NCBI GenBank assembly: GCA_944472135.2
Contig: OX235270.1
Location: forward strand, 49,538,352 to 49,602,351
Reading direction: 5' to 3'
DNA length: 64,000 bases
Origin: Trichobilharzia regenti
Taxonomy: Eukaryota; Platyhelminthes; Trematoda; Strigeidida; Schistosomatidae
Shown: piece by piece, positions 22,906 through 35,469 of the stretch
Numbering within the stretch: position 1 is the stretch's first letter
How the letters are laid out: each line of letters opens with the position of its first letter
The notes under the pieces: model-generated
What the model was told of the DNA's origin: nothing
The model's database searches: none
The model's input: the letters and a program-made list of their open reading frames with translations, nothing else
Program-made: the position numbers and the translations under genes

Positions 22906-23766
22906 TCACTTTGAAGGAGGCGTTGTTGAGATGGAATGATCAGTGTTAACGAGGTGTTCACTCATCGCACTCCTTATAGCACCACTATTACCTTTCCACA
23001 ACCGTGCTGGATAGTGTTCTTGAATCCTCTTGGACAGGACGCGCATCGAACAACCGATGGAGCTTGCTCCGCAGCAGCAGGTCGACTGATATATGCACAT
23101 AAAAGTGGTCAGGTGCGGGATATTGTCCTTAAGTTTTGTGCAAATCAGTTGGCGACCGGAGGACACTATTTTTGGCGTTGCTGCAAAGAATGTTCTTCTC
23201 AGAGATACTGTGATCCTTCTCTTGAGAATATCGCTTACTGAATCTCCCTTGAAATCCGAGTCCATGCAGAGTTTCTTTTTCGGTCCAAATGAACTTTCAT
23301 TTCTCCGAATTCTCGGTTTGATATTTTTGTCAAAGAATTTTGGTGGGTGTCCATTTTGGATGAAGATTTCTCTCAAAAGATCTAATTCTGTTTCCACAGC
23401 ATCAGGATTACAGCTGCGTGGGATGTGAGTGGCAAGCGATTCAACTAAATTACGCTTTCGTTGAGTGGATTCCCAGCTATAGAAGCTAGTTAGCTGACCA
23501 TTCCGAATAGATTTTCTATAGATCGATCTTCTTAAGGTCCAGTCAGTACTTCTTGTTAGTGCCAAAAAAAGAAAGGGAACTTTTGATTCGTTTTCCATTT
23601 CCATAGTGAAATGTATTGCTGGGTGGCTACAGTTAAATGTCTGCAGCAGTAGATTACAGTCAGTACTGTTGTCACGAATAATGAATATATCATCTACGCA
23701 TCTTTTATACAGTCGTAAATTACCGGTGCTCGGCATCAGTGAGCAGACCGATGATGAAATCCTCAA
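22906..23766 (-). pseudogene. PLE reverse transcriptase/GIY-YIG remnant, block B
   Basis: Same 286-codon remnant as in block A, with CVDD for YVDD and the degenerate GIY-YIG. It has K in ATPKIV and A in YPARLW, identical to the block D copy and unlike A. No ATG start and no amino-terminal reverse transcriptase half. Confidence 0.82.
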
Positions 23767-24331
23767 TTACTGACCGAATGAAGACAAGTAGGACAAGTAC
23801 AAGGATCAGAATTCAAAACGTCTGAATTTGTGTTGGCCCACCAACCATTAAGATGTCTCCACCTGCATTAAATAGAATCTGAGAAAGTGGTCAACTCACT
23901 ACAAACTTGAATGAGTGGCTGGAATTCAAAGAGCACAAATCCATTAACAGGATGCAGTCATCAAACAGAGCACATTATCCATTCATTTCTACGGATTCAT
24001 AATGCATTTTCGTGATAGTGCGATTGTCGAGGAAGCGCAACGATAGCCAGTGAACAAAGGATAGGCGTTTAAGGGAAAGTGAAGTGACACAGCACTTAAA
24101 AGATTGACAGCACAATCCTGACAAATTCACAGCTACCAAAGCTTACTGTGTGTGTGTGTGTGTGAGTGACAGAGCGAGATAGAGAGAGAGAGAGATAGAG
24201 AGACAAAAGAACAATATACAGGGGAATAAAATTTATTTCACTTCTTCGAGATATTACTAATTTACAATTATTATGAAAATTCACTAAAGACACTGCTTAG
24301 AAGGACGGCCAACAACCAGCCACCGACTGAT

Positions 24332-24696
24332 TCAATAATTTGTGGGAGTGAATAACTGGGCCAACTCGTCAATCGTCCACTGCTGATCACCGTCGGCGTC
24401 ATGTTGGCTCAGGAATTGCTTCACCGCATCATCTGGCAACTCGCAGCCAACATCATTCTCTAAAACCTTCTTCACCTCATGAGTGGACAGTTTGCCTGAC
24501 TTGTCGACATCAGCGGCCTCGAAGATAGCTTTGATTTCATCACTAAAGAAGTGAACATGAGATAGAAGAGGTATGAAGTAAGACTGGTAGGAGTTCACGC
24601 ATGTACACACCACTGATGGATTAGAGAGGTGAAATTAACACAGACTAAACAAGCGCCATTTAAAAATAAAATCAATCAAACTCACTGTGAAACCAT
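24332..24696 (-). CDS. 8-kDa two-EF-hand calcium-binding protein, copy B
   Basis: Exon 1 is 24686-24696 and exon 2 is 24332-24542; the intron is 24543-24685. The product is identical to the other three copies. One silent C-to-T difference in the LPDD codons is shared with D. It has A/B-type distal upstream DNA including the EF-hand pseudogene about 1.6 kb upstream. Confidence 0.88.
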
Positions 24697-24751
24697 GGTT
24701 GCAAGATGAAACGGTTTCTGACGAATTCAATCATGCACAATCGAAATTCAG

Positions 24752-24777
24752 TTTATATAGTGGATAGTGCGTCCAAT
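24752..24777 (-). promoter_or_regulatory. EF-hand gene promoter, block B
   Basis: TATATAAA at 24752-24759 and inverted CCAAT at 24773-24777 on the minus strand, same spacing as in A. Confidence 0.68.
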
Positions 24778-26281
24778 CAGGTTGTATGGCATGAAGTGAG
24801 AAAAGAAAGATCTTTCACATGACTTCGATTTCACTAGAGACGCACATGAACTTCACTGAATCATGTGTTTTCTCGAGTTACTTCATGTGATTTAAGGAAC
24901 TGATTGAGGGTGATAGTTGTAATTGAGTGACAGAGTTTATGTCCAAAATGATAGTAAAAATTTTCACATCACCGGATTGTTGTAGATTCACTTTCTGCAT
25001 AGTTTATTAGTAAATTTGTGTTTATGTTACGCCTTGCAGCTGAGAAGTTTATTAATGTAACCGTCACTGATATGGCGATTTCTGTATATGTGAGTTATTA
25101 ATAGCGCGAGTTCATCATACTTCTAAATTGTTTGTAAGTTAATGTGTACGCATCATTGTCGAATACTATACCATAAGCTCCTGAGATGAAACACTCCTGT
25201 GAAATTTCACTTCCTCGACTTCGAAAACATAATGTAAGGCAAGACGTACTTTCACAGAAAACACTAACGATTCTTCAAAGTAGTGAGGCAGTATGACTTA
25301 AAGTAATACCATTGGGTGAAGTTTACAAGTTATTTCCATAAACTTTACTTCATAAAAGACAGTATAGTCACTTAATAACATGTGAGTGATTAAAAAAGGA
25401 GTGGGTATTGTTTAACAAGACTATACAAAATCGATGCATGGGACTAGGTGGTAGCATGTTGAAAATTAACTGAGATATTCTGTGGTTAACTGAAGGCTAG
25501 ATATTTTTAGTTTCATCATATTTGCGAACAGATGAGAAGTTACGACATAGTATTATAGAAACTTATTCTACCAGAAACAGCTCAGCACGATTGAATTTAT
25601 CATTTCAAATTCACAGGTCACTTTAACAGAACTGTCTGGGTTCCTTCAAATGAAACTCTTCAAATTATTTCGTAGTTTATCAGAGCTAGATCACATCATT
25701 AGTCTACAGATTGTTTTTTTATTCCTTTAAACGCCTGGATAGCAATCATTGCATTGATCCTCACCTTCCACATTCAGTCTCAGACTCCTCTATTCATATA
25801 AAAGTTTACTTTCATCTACAGCACGCCTCCCGCTGTGCATTTGACACAGCTCAAATCTAAGTTTATTCGGTAAAAGTCACAACATGTCCATCTCAACCAA
25901 TTACTTAGTACCTTATGCTAGTGGCCGTTTCGCACTTACAAACTAATTGCTACTATTGTATCCTCAACAAAATCTTAGCAGACAACACAAACGAAATAAT
26001 TCAATCAGTAGTTTACATGTTCACAAAACAACTAGACCATGTGTATTCCAGCCAATAGGAGCAAATATCCCATACACGCAAACTTAGAATAGTATTGCAA
26101 GTGGAAATACGAACAAGGTTAGTGTGAGTACGTAGGCAAAATCATAAATTCATGAACGGTGAAAATAAACAACACATACAATACGAACACGAATAGATGT
26201 CAATAGTATGCTGATCCATCCAACACTAGCTGTGTTGAGATAAAAGGCAAGGAGATATTAGTTCATAAAATTAAAATATAG

Positions 26282-26514
26282 TTATATAACTGGAAGTCCT
26301 AACTGGCGAGACCAATAGTCAGTTGTTTTTTTCTCTGCAGGGGCAAATAGTTCTGCTATTTCACCAGTACTGCATTCTTGATCAGAATCCAAGTCATGCC
26401 CTACCATGAAATGTTGGAAAACATCCTCTGAAAAGTCAGTTGCGCGTTCATTCTCCAAGAACCTTGTGCAGAACGTCTTTCTGACTTATCGACATCTGCA
26501 GCCTCAAGCATAAA
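26282..26514 (-). pseudogene. EF-hand calcium-binding pseudogene (block B)
   Basis: Inverted copy of the pseudogene at 1228-1460, with the same frameshifts. It therefore decayed before the A/B duplication. Confidence 0.8.
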
Positions 26515-27381
26515 TCTAATATGAACAATAAGAATATTAATCCCTCTTCCATGAAACAGAAGATGAAATGAAACGAAACTGTCTCAGGTGTTTTCCTCTT
26601 AGACATCTAACTGGTTTCTAAGCTATGAATAACGTTACATCGAGAGAATGCTCATACCCGCCGAGAAGTCACAAGTGGACAACAATAGGCAAAGATAATT
26701 TTATCTCTGTTACAGTAAATCGACTCAGGCAGGATGGAATGTGAAATGCTAAAATAATCATCGAATCGGTTGTCTGACATACAATGAGGGGTGCACAATC
26801 TTGCGTATGATATTGCATTTTTACGAGGGAATAAAATGACCAAGAATGTATTCTTACCATTAGAGGATATTACACATAAATCCACAGTCAAATATATACC
26901 TTTGTAAATTAAACTAAGACGTTCCTCCAGTGGTGTGCACAATACAATATAAGAAAAAGTGAAATGAATTAAAAGAAAAGTTGGAATGTGAAAGCGTTGC
27001 CTCGATTTCACCAAAGAATGGACCTTTCGTCTAACAAACGAAACTTCAGTGTTGATGTCATTAGCTTGATATTAACTAGCGGTAGGTCCCTGGATTAGTA
27101 TTCTCTTATATTTGAGACTTTTTAGTTGAATGCATCTGCACTCCAGTGGAGGATAGTTAGGATACTGAGATCCGAACGCCGAACGAATCATTTCAAGCAA
27201 CGAAGCTTTATTCACTATTCCAGTATACTGTAATGATATCCAGAGCATAATAGGAACAACAACACTTTCCAGTACAGAACTACACACGTTTACAAGAATC
27301 CACTGTTAGGCACCGTCGAAAATAACAAGTTCAAACTGACACTGGAGGTCGTATTCATGTGTCTGTTCAATTTCTTCACAA

Positions 27382-29107
27382 ACCGAAAGATGTTGACCAG
27401 TGTGGTTCAATATAATCAAGAAGCCAATAATCACAAATAGAAGCACATAATCTTGATAAATTGTTTATGTCTCGATAGAGGCTATGACACTAAACACAAT
27501 TCATCCATAACATTGCTCTCAATAGTTTGTTAAGTAAACAAAATCATAACACAGTTTCCATAGTGAAAGTGAACCTCCCATAAAGATCGAAAAGCTAAAG
27601 AATCCACTTTTATCAGTGTGTACACACACAGGGAAAATGATGCCCCTAGCGTATGCCATTTTTACATGAGTTACGTGTTAGTTCAGTCATTTTCTGTGAT
27701 CCGCGTGGCTGTTTGAGAGAGTCACGGTGGAAATGACATTCATCTCCAGTGTTAAGTGTGTTTTAAAGTGTGACAAGTAATCATCTCATTTATTAAATTC
27801 TGAAAATTATCAAATCTTACTTCAGGAAGAAGAATAAATGCTTCATTATTTTACTGACAGCGGAACATCCTATCTAAACATCTTATTTCCCACGTGACCT
27901 ACCTAGTCAGTCATCCAGGTAATTGTTTGTTTTTTTTAATTTCGAAGTAATACGAGTTACCCAGTAATTGTGTTCAAAATACTACTTAAATTAAATTGAT
28001 CACTGCATATTAGTGAGTACTCATTACCATTTCATACGTGAATGTATGGATTTATCCCATGATGCGAAAACTACTCATTGACACAATGGTACATTTTGAT
28101 CTCTCCAGTAAATAAATTCCAAACGAGATTCTCTTTTATAAATAGGAGTGTCAAACAAAACGTTATCTAAAAATCTCTACAAAATCATGAAACTGAAGAC
28201 ATTCTGGGATGATTAGCTATTTTCAATGAACCTTTCTGAAGCTGAACAGTGCCGCATATATTATACTTATTTGACACCGAAAAAAAAACAGAAATATTTC
28301 CAGAGATATTTTAGAAACTTCAATCTTATTTCCACCCAACTCTTTACACCACTATCTAAACATAAATTTTCAGACTATCAAAATACATTGATGGTGGTTT
28401 GTTCCAGACAGTGGTGACATCATACGCACCACAATCATAGGTCAATCAACAGTTCGTGATCTTAAACCTCAAGTATTTGTCTGAGTGTCTCAGTGAATTA
28501 TAATATTTGATAGGGAAATTATTTTCAGCAATCTGTATCTTTGGACAGTCATACACTTTGCCTAAGAAAACTCCATCATTCTCTGTTTTTGTGAATGCTG
28601 TGATTTATCCTCTACTTTGTAGACATTCGAAAAGTCGTGGTTGTGTAAATGAGCTAGATGGGAATGGTACACTTCTTCATTTCCATATGTTTCCACTTCA
28701 CTTTGCTATTTTATTATCTGAATTGTTTTGAGATTCTTCACAAGATGATATGAATTTAAATTTACCATGTTTCTTTTTGTGGTGCATGTATCCAAAAAAT
28801 AAAAAAAGTGTATCTACATTTGCGAAGCACCACTACGTAAAAATGAGTGAGTTTTAGTGCTAGAAAATTCGTCTGACCATAGTCGAATTTCAGTAATCTA
28901 CAGTCTTAGAAAAGAGAATCAAGCTAATCACTCCGCCTAAAAACAACACTGACACTACGACGTACCTTGAGGTGAACGGTAGATACCACGAAATGCTACA
29001 ACCGAGCATTACACGAATGAATATCTTAAAATGGGATTTACTTATTCGTTTCTTCATATTAGTAGGAAACAAAAAGTTGAATAACAGAAAGTAAACATTT
29101 GTGAGAA
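27382..29107. other. spacer between blocks B and D
   Basis: I see no supported gene. A minus-strand 60-codon frame at 28890-29072 has a hydrophobic stretch (YVVVSVLFLGGVISLILF) and contains a consensus donor (AAGGTACGT) and a TTTTTAG only 29 bases apart. It could be a fragment of a membrane-protein gene, but nothing else supports it. The plus-strand frame at 28507-28731 was not recognised. Confidence 0.35.
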
Positions 29108-29862
29108 TCTGAAAGGCAAGCGCTAAAGTTAGTGTTCTACTCGTTAGAGAGCTGAAGAATACTGGATTTAGTGTTCTGTATTATACAGCCGACTGAATGA
29201 ATCCAAAATATTAGTGACTTGAACTAGTATATACACACGTGTACCAGTGTAAATAATTAGTTGTCAAATTTATCACTAACAGCAGATTGAAAAATGAATA
29301 GTCTGAACATATCACTTGGATGTTATGTGGACACAATCTCTTAAATATTCGTCAGGAGAAACTGAGCTTTCATAATTATGGAAGCCTACTCAATCTCCGG
29401 AAAACTGCATAAGGCTGCAAGCCTAAAGTGTGAAGTAATGTTGAAATTTTTGAATTCTATTGCATAAACATCCACAGAAGAACAATATTTCACCAGTGGT
29501 TCATATGGAAGTATCTAATAGCAGACTCCTACTCATTGAGCATAATAAGATGAACGAAATGTCTCGAATGAATGAAAACCGCCACACTGAAATCTGTGAG
29601 CTGCAAGGCGTAACATAAACACAAATTTACTAATAAACTATGCAGAAAGTGAATCTACAACAATCCGGTGATGTGAAAATTTTTACTATCATTTTGGACA
29701 TAAACTCTGTCACTCAATTACAACTATCACCCTCAATCAGTTCCTTAAATCACATGAAGTAACTCGAGAAAACACATGATTCAGTGAAGTTCATGTGCGT
29801 CTCTAGTGAAATCGAAGTCATGTGAAAGATCTTTCTTTTCTCACTTCATGCCATACAACCTG

Positions 29863-29888
29863 ATTGGACGCACTATCCACTATATAAA
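29863..29888 (+). promoter_or_regulatory. EF-hand gene promoter, block D
   Basis: Inverted CCAAT at 29863-29867 and TATATAAA at 29881-29888, identical to the other blocks; distal upstream DNA is of the C type. Confidence 0.68.
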
Positions 29889-29943
29889 CTGAATTTCGAT
29901 TGTGCATGATTGAATTCGTCAGAAACCGTTTCATCTTGCAACC

Positions 29944-30308
29944 ATGGTTTCACAGTGAGTTTGATTGATTTTATTTTTAAATGGCGCTTGTTTAGTCTGT
30001 GTTAATTTCACCTCTCTAATCCATCAGTGGTGTGTACATGCGTGAACTCCTACCAGTCTTACTTCATACCTCTTCTATCTCATGTTCACTTCTTTAGTGA
30101 TGAAATCAAAGCTATCTTCGAGGCCGCTGATGTCGACAAGTCAGGCAAACTGTCCACTCATGAGGTGAAGAAGGTTTTAGAGAATGATGTTGGCTGCGAG
30201 TTGCCAGATGATGCGGTGAAGCAATTCCTGAGCCAACATGACGCCGACGGTGATCAGCAGTGGACGATTGACGAGTTGGCCCAGTTATTCACTCCCACAA
30301 ATTATTGA
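29944..30308 (+). CDS. 8-kDa two-EF-hand calcium-binding protein, copy D
   Basis: Exon 1 is 29944-29954, the intron 29955-30097 and exon 2 30098-30308. The 73-residue product is identical to copies A, B and C. It shares the silent GAT variant with B. A poly(A) signal lies at 30403-30408. Confidence 0.88.
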
Positions 30309-30873
30309 ATCAGTCGGTGGCTGGTTGTTGGCCGTCCTTCTAAGCAGTGTCTTTAGTGAATTTTCATAATAATTGTAAATTAGTAATATCTCGAAGAAGT
30401 GAAATAAATTTTATTCCCCTGTATATTGTTCTTTTGTCTCTCTATCTCTCTCTCTCTCTATCTCGCTCTGTCACTCACACACACACACACACAGTAAGCT
30501 TTGGTAGCTGTGAATTTGTCAGGATTGTGCTGTCAATCTTTTAAGTGCTGTGTCACTTCACTTTCCCTTAAACGCCTATCCTTTGTTCACTGGCTATCGT
30601 TGCGCTTCCTCGACAATCGCACTATCACGAAAATGCATTATGAATCCGTAGAAATGAATGGATAATGTGCTCTGTTTGATGACTGCATCCTGTTAATGGA
30701 TTTGTGCTCTTTGAATTCCAGCCACTCATTCAAGTTTGTAGTGAGTTGACCACTTTCTCAGATTCTATTTAATGCAGGTGGAGACATCTTAATGGTTGGT
30801 GGGCCAACACAAATTCAGACGTTTTGAATTCTGATCCTTGTACTTGTCCTACTTGTCTTCATTCGGTCAGTAA

Positions 30874-31734
30874 TTGAGGATTTCATCATCGGTCTGCTCA
30901 CTGATGCCGAGCACCGGTAATTTACGACTGTATAAAAGATGCGTAGATGATATATTCATTATTCGTGACAACAGTACTGACTGTAATCTACTGCTGCAGA
31001 CATTTAACTGTAGCCACCCAGCAATACATTTCACTATGGAAATGGAAAACGAATCAAAAGTTCCCTTTCTTTTTTTGGCACTAACAAGAAGTACTGACTG
31101 GACCTTAAGAAGATCGATCTATAGAAAATCTATTCGGAATGGTCAGCTAACTAGCTTCTATAGCTGGGAATCCACTCAACGAAAGCGTAATTTAGTTGAA
31201 TCGCTTGCCACTCACATCCCACGCAGCTGTAATCCTGATGCTGTGGAAACAGAATTAGATCTTTTGAGAGAAATCTTCATCCAAAATGGACACCCACCAA
31301 AATTCTTTGACAAAAATATCAAACCGAGAATTCGGAGAAATGAAAGTTCATTTGGACCGAAAAAGAAACTCTGCATGGACTCGGATTTCAAGGGAGATTC
31401 AGTAAGCGATATTCTCAAGAGAAGGATCACAGTATCTCTGAGAAGAACATTCTTTGCAGCAACGCCAAAAATAGTGTCCTCCGGTCGCCAACTGATTTGC
31501 ACAAAACTTAAGGACAATATCCCGCACCTGACCACTTTTATGTGCATATATCAGTCGACCTGCTGCTGCGGAGCAAGCTCCATCGGTTGTTCGATGCGCG
31601 TCCTGTCCAAGAGGATTCAAGAACACTATCCAGCACGGTTGTGGAAAGGTAATAGTGGTGCTATAAGGAGTGCGATGAGTGAACACCTCGTTAACACTGA
31701 TCATTCCATCTCAACAACGCCTCCTTCAAAGTGA
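30874..31734 (+). pseudogene. PLE reverse transcriptase/GIY-YIG remnant, block D
   Basis: Identical in translation to the block B copy (ATPKIV, YPARLW). CVDD in place of YVDD and SIG in place of YIG argue that both enzyme activities are lost, although the frame is still open over 286 codons. Confidence 0.82.
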
Positions 31735-33661
31735 TCTAAAGAGTCGATAATAACTCACCAAAGGCAATACGGTTTCGTCTTCTTTGCATCGTTGGAGCTC
31801 TGGCCATTCACGTAGAGAAACCGTAGCTGTGCATACAAAAGAGAATTGCTCCGTCACTTCTATTATCATGGTAAAACTTCGTTGAGTTTTGATGACTTGA
31901 TTTTGTTTGTTTACCTGTTTCTTTAATTGTTTATAATTCTAGTATTCTTGGCAGACCCTACATAAATGGAAGGCGTCCAACTTTTGATCTGAGTTCCTTG
32001 TAGGTTTTGTTGTCAATCAGTTTCTTGATGAGGAGTTCTTTGAGGCATGAAAGACATCCAATTCAAATTCAACAACCAAATCTTCTATTCATTTAGAACT
32101 CTTACGATATTTCGTATTCTCTACATTGTTCCTATTTGTTTCCTGAATACAATACAACTCAATCATCAAACTATTCATATCATTCTTACGTAACTCCTTT
32201 TTAACAACTGTTTGTGACAACTCGTCACCTTTGTTACTACATCATATTCCTTAACACCCAATTTTCTTGACCGTTTTTGTATTACGTAACTCCATCCAAA
32301 ACCTACTCATTTTCATCTGTTTAGTTAAAATAACCACGACCAATTGTATTTTCGTTGGACAAACTTAATGTACACAAATATACAAAATAAATCATATAAA
32401 TTTGTGATTGTACGGCTGAGAAAATGAATTCGCCGAAAAGAGACTCTTCGATGAACAACGTGTTCGGTTTGTACTGGAGTACTCTGAAATTATGAAATCG
32501 TCACACAGATAATCTTATTCACTGAAATCTTTGTCTTTTTCCAATTACCATCAAGGAACTTGCTTTGAGTTATAGGAATACTCTGCTGACTAACCAATCT
32601 GATTTGTGATATTAATATTCAAATCATTCTATAAGTGATTAGTGAATTGGAAATATACATTCTAGACTTTAATTTAAATATGCGAAGATTTGCATATGTT
32701 TCAATTAGTTAGCCTTAAGAAGACATAACTTTTACTATAATGAATACATGAAAAGCTGAGTGGATGGGACAACATGAAGCATTTGCAAGGCCAAACAAAT
32801 AACAAGCACATATGTGTAGAAAATTGACGAAAACATGACTTATGGAGTTCAGATGAATCAAAGTGACGGGAATAATGTGCAAGTTTAAAAGTAAGGTCAG
32901 CTGTGGAACTCAAGTCAAAGATTGAGTGTAATGAATGATATGAAACAATCAAATATAGTGAAAAGTATAAATGACTAAAAGTCAAATTTATTCATTTGAG
33001 TAAGTGAATGAATATATCGAAAGATGAAATACATCCAGAAATGAGACAGGTGCAATTCTCTCAGTGAACTACATATCCAATATTTCCTTCTCAACATTAT
33101 TCCATATTTTGTGATCAAATGTACTAATCATTCCAAAGTATTGATTCTTTTATTTACCTAGATATGTGTAGATTAAAACATGCAGTCAATGTGAGATTAT
33201 TGTTCTGATAAAATTAAATTATTTCCTCTCTGCCTCTTTCACACAGTGTTGTGTGTCTTGTTTTAGACCCTTGTTTTTATTCCTGCTTGATTTTTTTTGT
33301 TTGCTGATATTTCCGAAATATTTTCTCAAGATGTTGTCGTTTCGTTTTTTCTGTTAGTCTAAATCGTGTGGTTTTTGATATCTTACCTTTTTCTGTTTCT
33401 CTTCACGTTTTACTTGAAATCTGTGTTCATTTTCACTGGTCTCACAATAAGTTTCTCGATGACTTTTCAAGTGAAATTATGGAGTTTTCACTGAAATTCC
33501 TGTATTCTCTTCATTCATACTGCGTAATTACAATCTTAGTTCGCTTTTCAATATAATATTGGTCCAGGGTTTTATAGTGATGTTTAAACTATTGATTCAG
33601 TGTGATTGGAAATGAATTTCGTAGATAGGGTAGATGAAGTTTTTATTTCTATTGTAGCGGT
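31735..33661. other. non-coding downstream part of block D
   Basis: I see no gene; it is homologous to 4837-6330 up to about 33228. Confidence 0.5.
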
Positions 33662-33971
33662 AGATAATTCCCCAAAATTATTGACCACAGCAATCACTCA
33701 TTGGATGCTGACCACCACTGTTTAAGTCGACTTGTTTAGCTGAAGGCTTCCGGTCAAGCATCCCCGCCATTTGGTACCCCGTCGTGTTACGTGCACGATC
33801 ACTAGCTAGCTAAGCGTTCGTCTGACGGCTTGTTTTGGTCCCGAAATATATCACGAAGTTTGGACAATCAATTATTGGCTTTTGCTTTGTTTTCGTTTGG
33901 ACGACCAATTATTGGCTTTTGCTTTGTTTTCGGTACGCGAGAATAATTTAGAGGCGGTGTAAGATAATTCC
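33662..33971 (+). repeat. 300-base insert flanked by AGATAATTCC direct repeats (block D)
   Basis: Direct repeats are at 33662-33671 and 33962-33971. Two tandem ~36-base units sharing AATTATTGGCTTTTGCTTTG lie at about 33863-33935. A counterpart lies in block B; block A ends before this point. Confidence 0.5.
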
Positions 33972-35001
33972 GTCAAACCTTTAAACTATGATAATTTTTT
34001 TTTATTTTTCTGGACTTCATTATTCATGTTTACTGGTTATTAGCAATGAACCGGAAGAATTGTATGCGCATTATTTTTATGTCATGTCACGTTCAAAGCA
34101 TATTAGACCAATTTTCTCACCTAGAAAATTGGATGCCAAGTACTAGGTGGGTATCTGTGTATTTATTTATTGATAACTACATGATAAGAAATAACGAATT
34201 CCAAGTCAATGAAAATGACTTATTGAGACATAAACTAACAACCGGTCATGACAGTGATCCGCAGGAGGTTAAATTGCATCACTCATGGAGAATTTAAATA
34301 AGTTCATTTCACACTAGAACCTGCACTGAAGGGGGATGCTGTCTAAAAGGACGATAAATGTTTCGTGATTAAACCAACCAACTCAGAGAAGACCACTAAT
34401 TCAAACACAGGTTATAAGTCAAATCTGATTTGGTAAAGTGTAGTGGGACTACTTAATTTACAAATAATGCAAAGTGAAGTATAGTGTACTTGAATGGATT
34501 ACTGACATATTGACAACTTGATCCTTGTTTCATGAGAAATATGTGAATCAAATACTTCCATTTTCACTACTTACCGTGTACATATATTCAGTGTCTCATA
34601 GTCTTCATTTCCAGTACTAAATGATATTTTGATTCCGTAAGCAGAGGGACTTGGTATCAGTGTGTATCGTTCAACTACTAGTTTATGGACGGTATTTTCC
34701 AGTTTCTCAGTAAATGTTTTCAGCGGACAATTCTGTTTTGAATCAGGCTTTCCCCCATAGTATTAAATACATGCTTTTCTAACTAATGGTGGTGATCTGT
34801 GAGACAGTAGTAACCGATCGATGTATATTATTCAGGGAATAATAATAAAAGTACAAATGGTTAGCGATAATCCGGGTAAGAAAAGTGGGGATATTCTAGG
34901 GATAATGTAGTAAATGGATAAATCAGTGATAATTACTATTTTCCACAATTGATAATTAAATCAGGTTGTAAAATTAGGAATCACATAATAGTGAGGATGA
35001 T

Positions 35002-35339
35002 GTATATAAACAACCAAAGTTTAAATATGGCAAAAGTATGAAAATGCTGAAGAATAAATAACGGATGGTGCGAAGTTTTATTAATTGGAAGATATACGTA
35101 GGTGACGTTTTCGGTATTTCGGCGGAACTACTCTAATGTGTGTTCCGATTGGGTTGTACTACTTTTTTCTCCTCCTTGGTCTAGTTAGATTTAATAGGTA
35201 TATAAATCAGGCATTAAAACGTCTAACCGTCCCTTAGTCTTCTCCCCCTTCATACTTTTACCATAATCACTTAAAAATCAATCTAATTGACCAATATTCT
35301 TTTTCAAGTATTGGCTTGTAGGGATTTGATTGATGGGTT
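35002..35339. other. spacer right of block D
   Basis: I see no gene here. Confidence 0.4.
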
Positions 35340-35469
35340 ACAGGATTTCATCATGAGCTGACATTGGTTAGACAACCATTAGAAAACCTGGGCGAAGTGG
35401 ACAGCTGTCGAGTACTCCTAAGTTTTCCAATGGTTATCTAACCGATGTCAGCTCATTATGAAATCCTGT
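35340..35469. repeat. MITE-like hairpin, 130 bases
   Basis: The left arm (35340-35387, ACAGGATTTCATCATGAGCT...) is an imperfect reverse complement of the right arm (35422-35469) at about 44 of 48 positions, around a 34-base loop. Related arms occur at 11063-11155 and 40035-40255, so it is a dispersed family. Confidence 0.8.

Larger units (their letters stand above)
19639..27381 (-). repeat. Block B: inverted copy shared with D (left) and A (right)
   Basis: 19639-25041 pairs with D (positions sum to 54640) and 21412-27381 pairs with A (sum 27742). The part common to all three is 21412-25041. It contains, on the minus strand, an EF-hand pseudogene, an intact EF-hand gene and the PLE remnant. 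At the substitutions I compared in the PLE and EF-hand parts, B agrees with D and not with A. Confidence 0.93.
29108..35001 (+). repeat. Block D: most complete EF-hand repeat unit
   Basis: 29108-29598 matches only block C. 29599 to about 30530 matches A, B and C. 30530 to about 33228 matches A and B, and the remainder to 35001 matches B alone. Thus D looks like one whole 5.9-kb unit: C-type upstream, gene, PLE remnant and downstream DNA. Confidence 0.92.

Noticed and set aside
361..27381. Sex-chromosome palindrome
   Set aside because: Large inverted arms suggest it, but nothing in the window identifies a W or Z chromosome, so no claim is made.
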